DNA of 64,000 nucleotides from Iodobacter arcticus (GTDB taxonomy: Bacteria; Pseudomonadota; Gammaproteobacteria; Burkholderiales; Chitinibacteraceae). This document shows, in pieces, positions 59,675-64,000 of the stretch (within the stretch, counting starts at the first letter, position 1; each line of letters opens with the position of its first letter). A program made the position numbers and the translations under genes. Location of the stretch: the NCBI RefSeq assembly GCF_042664895.1, contig NZ_JBHTBQ010000011.1:1-64000 (forward strand), read 5' to 3'. The notes beneath the pieces were generated by a model that was not told where the DNA came from, searched no databases, and saw only the letters and a list, made by a program, of their open reading frames with translations.

Positions 59675-61621
59675 ATGAGTATCACACGCAGAGACTTTCT
59701 TAACGGCGTAGCCATAGCGATTGCGGCGGGTGTCGCCCCCATTAGCCTGCTGCAAGCGGCACAAGGCGGCAATACGCTGGCCAACAAAACGCTAAGCTAC
59801 CCACCCGCCCTCACTGGCCTGCGCGGCAACCATCCGGGCTCTTTCGAGCCGGCACACAGCGTCGCCTTCGGCGGCAAGCAATATAACTTCAAGGCAGCCC
59901 CGCTTGAAGGTGAGTATGATTTAGTGATCGTGGGCGCTGGGATTAGTGGCCTAGCAGCAGCCTGCTTTTATCAGCAATTACTGGGTGCTGATAAAAAAAT
60001 CCTGCTACTCGACAACCATGACGATTTCGGCGGCCACGCCAAACGCAACGAGTTCACCACCCCTGATGGCTTGCTACTGGGCTACGGCGGCAGTGAATCC
60101 CTGCAATCCCCAAGCTCTGTCTACAGCCCAGTGGCACTAGAGCTGCTTAAGGCGCTTGAGGTGAACATCGACGAGCTGGCTAAGGGCTTCCAGCAGACCT
60201 TCTATCCAGATCTGGGCTTAAGTCGCGGCGTCTATTTCGATGAGAAACACTTTGGTGTAAACAAAATAGTAAGCGGCGATCCTGGCCACAGCGTGGCCGA
60301 TGATATCCCGCGCGATCGCCTCAACGGCCGATCACTGGCCGCGTTTATCGGCGACTTCCCGTTTAATGACATCGACAAGGCCGCTTTGCTGGCCCTGCAT
60401 GAAGAGAAAATCGATTACTTGAGCGGCATGACTCAAAAAGAGAAAGATCTCTGGGTGACCCGTAATAGCTACACCACCTTTTTGCGTGACAAGGTGGGCC
60501 TGAGCAAGCAAGCAATCGCTTACTTCCAGCAGCGCACCAGTGACTTCCAAGCGGTTGGCATCGACGCTACCGCTTGTTCTGATGCGCGGCTATGTGCCCT
60601 GCCAGGCTTTAGCGGCATGAACTTGACACCCCTTGATGCTGAAGAACAGGCAGAGCTGGACGACCCTTACATCTTTCACTTCCCCGATGGTAATGCGGGG
60701 CTGACGCGCCTGATGGTGCGCAAGCTTATCCCGCAGGTGGCCCCCGGCCACACCATGCAGGATGTGGTGTTAGCCAAGTTTGACTACAGCCAACTCGACC
60801 AGCCTAAACACAAAGTACGGTTGCGCCTTGGTAGCACAGCACTGCAGGCAAAAAACATCCGCCGCGCCGATAAAAGCAAGGGGGTCGAAGTCACCTACAT
60901 CAAGGAGGGCAAACTTTATCGGGTGCAGGCCAAGCAGTCGATCATGGCCGGTTACAATATGATGATCCCCTACATCGTGCCCGAGCTACCGAAGCCTCAA
61001 AAGGAAGCGCTGCGCCAGAACGTTAAAGCCCCGCTGGTCTACGCCAATGTGGTGATCAAAAACTGGCAAGCCTTCGTTAAGCTCGGGGTGCATGAGGTTT
61101 ATTCACCGGCGGCCCCCTATAGCCGAGTCAAGCTGGACTACCCTGTGAACCTTGGTGGCTACGAACATCCGAAGAACCCAGATCAAGCCATGTGCCTGCA
61201 CATGGTCTATGTGCCAACCCTGCCAAATACGGGCCTATCAGCACGCGAGCAGTCCCGCATGGGGCGCGCCACAATCCTCGGCATGCCTTTTGAGCAACAC
61301 GAGCAAATGATCCGCGAACAGCTGCAAGGAATGTTGGGCGGCGCAGGCTTTAACCATGAGCAGGATGTCCTCGCTATCACGGTAAACCGTTGGTCCCACG
61401 GCTACTCCTACAGCATTAACACCCTGTTTGATGATGAGGCACAGTGTGAGAAATGGATTGAGCTGGGTCGTCAGCCCATCGGCAACATCACCATCGCCAA
61501 CTCCGACTCCGATTGGAGCCCGTACGCCCACTCCGCCATCGATCAGGCCTGGCGCGCGGTCAACGAGCTGGCCGCCATGGAACAGGGAGCGGCGCTCAAA
61601 AAGAAGGACACCAAAGATTGA
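59675..61621 (+). CDS. spdH: Tat-exported FAD-dependent spermidine dehydrogenase-like protein
   Basis: 648 residues. A twin-arginine signal (SITRRDFLNGVAIAIAAG) precedes an amine-oxidase-type FAD domain (YDLVIVGAGISGLAAACFY at about 85-103; DNHDDFGGHAKRNEF). The overall sequence resembles spermidine dehydrogenase SpdH of Pseudomonas, a periplasmic polyamine oxidase that splits spermidine. AGGGA lies seven bases before the ATG at 59675; the frame extends upstream but the twin-arginine start is convincing. It has higher GC than its flanks, with no partner gene nearby. Substrate is by homology only. Confidence 0.85.
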   Translation: MSITRRDFLNGVAIAIAAGVAPISLLQAAQGGNTLANKTLSYPPALTGLRGNHPGSFEPAHSVAFGGKQYNFKAAPLEGEYDLVIVGAGISGLAAACFYQQLLGADKKILLLDNHDDFGGHAKRNEFTTPDGLLLGYGGSESLQSPSSVYSPVALELLKALEVNIDELAKGFQQTFYPDLGLSRGVYFDEKHFGVNKIVSGDPGHSVADDIPRDRLNGRSLAAFIGDFPFNDIDKAALLALHEEKIDYLSGMTQKEKDLWVTRNSYTTFLRDKVGLSKQAIAYFQQRTSDFQAVGIDATACSDARLCALPGFSGMNLTPLDAEEQAELDDPYIFHFPDGNAGLTRLMVRKLIPQVAPGHTMQDVVLAKFDYSQLDQPKHKVRLRLGSTALQAKNIRRADKSKGVEVTYIKEGKLYRVQAKQSIMAGYNMMIPYIVPELPKPQKEALRQNVKAPLVYANVVIKNWQAFVKLGVHEVYSPAAPYSRVKLDYPVNLGGYEHPKNPDQAMCLHMVYVPTLPNTGLSAREQSRMGRATILGMPFEQHEQMIREQLQGMLGGAGFNHEQDVLAITVNRWSHGYSYSINTLFDDEAQCEKWIELGRQPIGNITIANSDSDWSPYAHSAIDQAWRAVNELAAMEQGAALKKKDTKD

Positions 61622-61799
61622 AACAAAATCTAAAAACTTAATGGCATTTGGGAAGTTTGCTTAGGCCAATAAACTGCCCGCTCATGTAATCGGCGGGTGA
61701 TTTTATCTATTAAGCTGCGTGAGGATATATACCGGCGGTAAGCAAAAAACCATACCCGCCGCCCTCACGCAACCTAAAACAGCCATCCCCCGTACCCCA

Positions 61800-61853
61800 A
61801 TTTGCAAACCTTTATAAATTTTATCTTATGTAAAATGTAAGATCTGACCTCTT
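61800..61853 (+). repeat. Half REP-like element
   Basis: TTTGCAAACC, TATAAATTTTATCTTATGTA and AAATGTAAGATCTGACCTCT correspond to the right half of the complete elements at 62418 and 62825; the left half is absent. The 178 bases before it hold no gene. Confidence 0.65.
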
Positions 61854-61896
61854 GCTTCTTCCGCTAACGCAAGAAATGCACACATAAGCCCATTTT

Positions 61897-62100
61897 TTGA
61901 AAGCAAACGATCTAGCCCATAACGCCATCAAGCAATTTCTGGAAGCGCCGGATAATGAGCTGGACAGCATTATTCGTAGCATTCGGCAGAATGGAAATAC
62001 GCTATCTAATCAGCTTTGTAAGCAATATCCAATCCTTGCCGAGAATGCAGGAATTGGTGAACAGATTGTTGATGCGGTACAGCTGGCGTTTGGCGATTAA
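61897..62100 (+). CDS. Small hypothetical protein or gene fragment
   Basis: 67 codons starting at TTG with no ATG and no Shine-Dalgarno. The product (KANDLAHNAIKQFLEAPDNE ... NAGIGEQIVDAVQLAFGD) is helix-rich and has coding-like composition. I do not recognise it. It could be a 3' fragment of a lost gene, given the decayed setting. Confidence 0.4.
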   Translation: MKANDLAHNAIKQFLEAPDNELDSIIRSIRQNGNTLSNQLCKQYPILAENAGIGEQIVDAVQLAFGD

Positions 62101-62194
62101 AAAATAATGGCTACAGCCAAAAACAAACCATCTATGAATTAACCGTGGTCTGTCCCCGGTTGTTGAATTTCGCGCTTTTTAATCAACGATATCT

Positions 62195-62409
62195 GGCGGC
62201 GTGGTGGGATTGTTCCCACTAATATCTCTTCGATGCAGGGCGGGTTAGCCAAAGGCGTGACCCGCCAATCTGATTCCGGCATAACAACGGGCGATCAGCG
62301 CGGGTTGATAAAACTAACCCGCCCTACACAGCGCATCTAACCCACCTCATCACAAGCAAACCAGCAAAGCCCACCAGCCCCAAACCCACCTGCTATAATC
62401 GTTTTTATT
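62195..62409 (+). repeat. Direct repeat, copy A (~212 bp)
   Basis: GGCGGCGTGGTGGGATTGTT to TGCTATAATCGTTTTTATT. It is about 94% identical by eye to 62951-63160, with small indels. It contains the GGGCGGGTTAG palindromic repeat and near its end TATAAT-like sequence that could serve as a -10 box. Confidence 0.88.
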
Positions 62410-62417
62410 GGAAACCC

Positions 62418-62520
62418 CAATGGGGTCAGGTCTTACATTTGACATGAGTAATCAATTTAACTTGCTTTGCAAACCACTGTAAATTTCATCTGATGCAAAA
62501 TGTAAGGCCTGACCCCATTG
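62418..62520. repeat. REP-like palindromic element, copy A (103 bp)
   Basis: Ends CAATGGGGTCAGGTCTTACA and TGTAAGGCCTGACCCCATTG are inverted repeats of about 23 bp. GGGGTCAGGTCTT-type termini are typical of sequences linked to REP-associated (Y1/RAYT) transposases. The interior (ATCAATTTAACTTGCTTTGC) is shared with the other copies. Confidence 0.85.
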
Positions 62521-62750
62521 CTCCTCTCATTGCTCCTCTGGCCCTGCAGCAGGCTGGCCTCGACATCCCCGACCAACCCACCGCCAAACGTGATTTAAAT
62601 AAAATCCAGCAGACCTTTAATGACTGGGCCAAAGAAACCGCCCTGCCCTATACCCATCTGGGAAAAATCGCCGCCTATTCGGTGGGGGTGAATTATGAAA
62701 GCCAGTTGATTCAGCAGGAAAGTAGTAAGTTTAAGGCGGTGATTGGGTGA
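62493..62750 (+). pseudogene. ORF fragment fused to a REP element
   Basis: The first ~10 codons (MQNVRPDPIA) come from the right arm of the REP element. The rest (AKRDLNKIQQTFNDWAKETA, LPYTHLGKIAAYSVGVNYES) is coding-like and looks like the 3' end of a gene whose 5' part has been lost. The parent family is not recognised. Confidence 0.45.
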
Positions 62751-62824
62751 GTGTGACCATCAGAAATCCAAAGACACCCTTGTTTGATAAACGTTAAGCC
62801 AAAAAACCCAATGGGGTCAAAACC

Positions 62825-62927
62825 CAATGGGGTCAGGTCTTACATTTGACATGAGCAATCAATTTAACTTGCTTTGCAAACCACTGTAAATTTTATCTGA
62901 TGCAAAATGTAAGACCTGACCCCATTG
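62825..62927. repeat. REP-like palindromic element, copy B (103 bp)
   Basis: Same 103-bp length and order as copy A, with a few substitutions. It is additionally bracketed by CAATGGGGTCAAAA on the left and TTTTTTGACCCCATTG on the right, so its ends are duplicated outward. Confidence 0.85.
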
Positions 62928-62950
62928 CTTTTTTGACCCCATTGCTTTTT

Positions 62951-63160
62951 GGCGGCGTGGTGGGATTGTTCCCACTAATATCTCTTCGATGCAGGGCGTG
63001 TTAGCCCAAGGCGTGACCCACCAATCTGATTCCGGCATAACAACGGGCGATCAGCGCGGGTTGATAAACCTAACCCGCCCTACACGGCTCATCTAACCCA
63101 CCTCATCACAAGCAAACCAGCCCACCAGCCCCAAACCCGTCTGCTATAATCGTTTTTATT
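62951..63160 (+). repeat. Direct repeat, copy B
   Basis: Second copy of the ~212-bp segment at 62195-62409, ending 47 bases before the Fic-family gene. It probably supplies that gene's promoter (TATAAT near 63145). Confidence 0.88.
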
Positions 63161-63207
63161 AAAAAACTTCAATTTATAACTGTTTTTACGGCGGAGTAAT
63201 CGATTTT

Positions 63208-64000
63208 ATGGCTGAGATCGGCTATCAATGGCTATCGCTCACTTACAATGTCCATACAGTACATCCGCTGGCAGTACAGAGTGAGATCGGGCGAAACCGC
63301 TCCACGTCAAATGATGGCGACATTCGTTTTGAGATTTATCCAGAGTCATACCGCCCCCTTGATTCTTTTAGCGAGCAATTGGCTTTTGCCTTCAAATATG
63401 AAGGCATCCATCTAGAATTTTTGGCGCGGCTTTTTTCCCAAGCTTTGGCCAAGCAAGAGTTGGAGCAATGGATAGCGCGTGAACCAACGGGAAGTTACGC
63501 CCGCCGCGCCTGCTTCTTGTATGAATGGCTACTGGATGACACGCTAGATGTGCCTAATCTGACGCGAGGCAACTACATTGATGCACTCGACCCAGCGTTA
63601 TATCTAGTCGGCAAGGCCATCAATTGCCCGCGCTGGCGTGTTCGTGACAATCTACCAGGCAATCGCGATTACTGCCCCATCGTTCGTCGAACCGCCGCCA
63701 TTCAAGCGGCAGAGACCTATGATTTGCCCGCCAAACTGGCCGAGTTAGAAACGGATTTTGGCGTAGATCTGATTTTGCGCAGCACGGTATGGCTAACTGT
63801 AAAAGAAAGCCGCGCCAGTTTTCTGATTGAGCACGAACAAGATAAAGAAGACCGCATCCGCCGCTTTGCCGCCGTGATGGAAAACGAATGCGGGCAGCAC
63901 GATAATCCATTCACGGCCGAAACCTTAAGCCTATTGCAACGCGGCATTTTGGGCGACATGGCACTGCGCTACGGCCTGCGCCATTCCCCTGTTTATGTAG
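63208..64000 (+). CDS. Fic family protein, N-terminal part (runs off the window)
   Basis: 264 codons from the ATG at 63208 (GGAG 11 bases upstream) to the window edge without a stop. The start (MAEIGYQWLSLTYNVHTVHP) and the segment ILGDMALRYGLRHSPVYV resemble the N-terminal region of Fic/DOC-family proteins, in which a sequence of the kind RxSPVxVG precedes the catalytic Fic domain. SRASFLIEHEQ could be the inhibitory S/T-x3-E helix, although the usual G/N after E is His. The catalytic HPFxxGNGR motif would lie to the right of the window. Fic enzymes usually AMPylate proteins. Family assignment is moderate. Confidence 0.72.
   Translation, partial: MAEIGYQWLSLTYNVHTVHPLAVQSEIGRNRSTSNDGDIRFEIYPESYRPLDSFSEQLAFAFKYEGIHLEFLARLFSQALAKQELEQWIAREPTGSYARRACFLYEWLLDDTLDVPNLTRGNYIDALDPALYLVGKAINCPRWRVRDNLPGNRDYCPIVRRTAAIQAAETYDLPAKLAELETDFGVDLILRSTVWLTVKESRASFLIEHEQDKEDRIRRFAAVMENECGQHDNPFTAETLSLLQRGILGDMALRYGLRHSPVYV

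Overview
The window looks like chromosome of a betaproteobacterium of the Neisseriales (Chromobacteriaceae/Iodobacter-like). The evidence is the 5' end of a 16S rRNA gene at the left edge and Neisseriales-type housekeeping genes (radC, DUF3460, paired bacterioferritins, the coaBC-dut pair, DUF1737). Base composition is near 50% GC. It drops in intergenic DNA and in parts of the large RTX gene, and rises in the exotoxin-like and spermidine dehydrogenase genes.

Left part (1-40.4 kb) is ordinary core genome. It holds the start of an rRNA operon with its promoter (minus strand), usg and leuB, a Tsx-like channel, a purT-truncated globin pair, a chemotaxis receptor, a HisN-type phosphatase, a complementary pair of bacterioferritin subunits, coaBC-dut, an AraC regulator divergent from a Fur-box-preceded TonB receptor, radC, ABC transporter binding proteins and a permease, an HDOD protein, rlmB, a MASE1-PAS-GGDEF-EAL protein, mfd, a long SNF2 helicase, a YecA/SEC-C protein, serB and a lipoprotein metalloprotease. 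Rho-independent terminators separate most units. Gaps carry short dispersed palindromic repeats.

Right part (40.4-64 kb) is an accessory, mosaic region. It opens with REP-like repeats and a 668-residue protein that is a full-length homologue of Pseudomonas exotoxin A: receptor-binding, translocation (with a furin-type site) and diphthamide ADP-ribosyltransferase domains all align from memory. It has a lipoprotein-type signal and no KDEL-like tail. Next to it, between two same-orientation remnants of one IS3-family element, lies a four-gene type I secretion operon read on the minus strand: hlyD, a small lipoprotein, a 3400-residue RTX protein and hlyB. The RTX protein begins with a class 3 lipase domain (GHSLGG) and then has an FrpC-type Asp-Pro self-processing module. 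More than 2000 residues of RTX repeats follow, interrupted by an 11-base G tract on the coding strand that could make it phase variable. The lipoprotein overlaps the operon's logic as a possible self-protection factor.

Beyond the second IS remnant lie a Tat-exported spermidine dehydrogenase, a cluster of decayed ORFs with REP elements and a 212-bp direct duplication, and a Fic-family gene running off the right edge. How the parts may work together is inference: the exotoxin-like protein and the secreted self-cleaving lipase would act on eukaryotic cells or competitors. The surrounding IS and REP debris suggests acquisition by transfer followed by decay at the edges.
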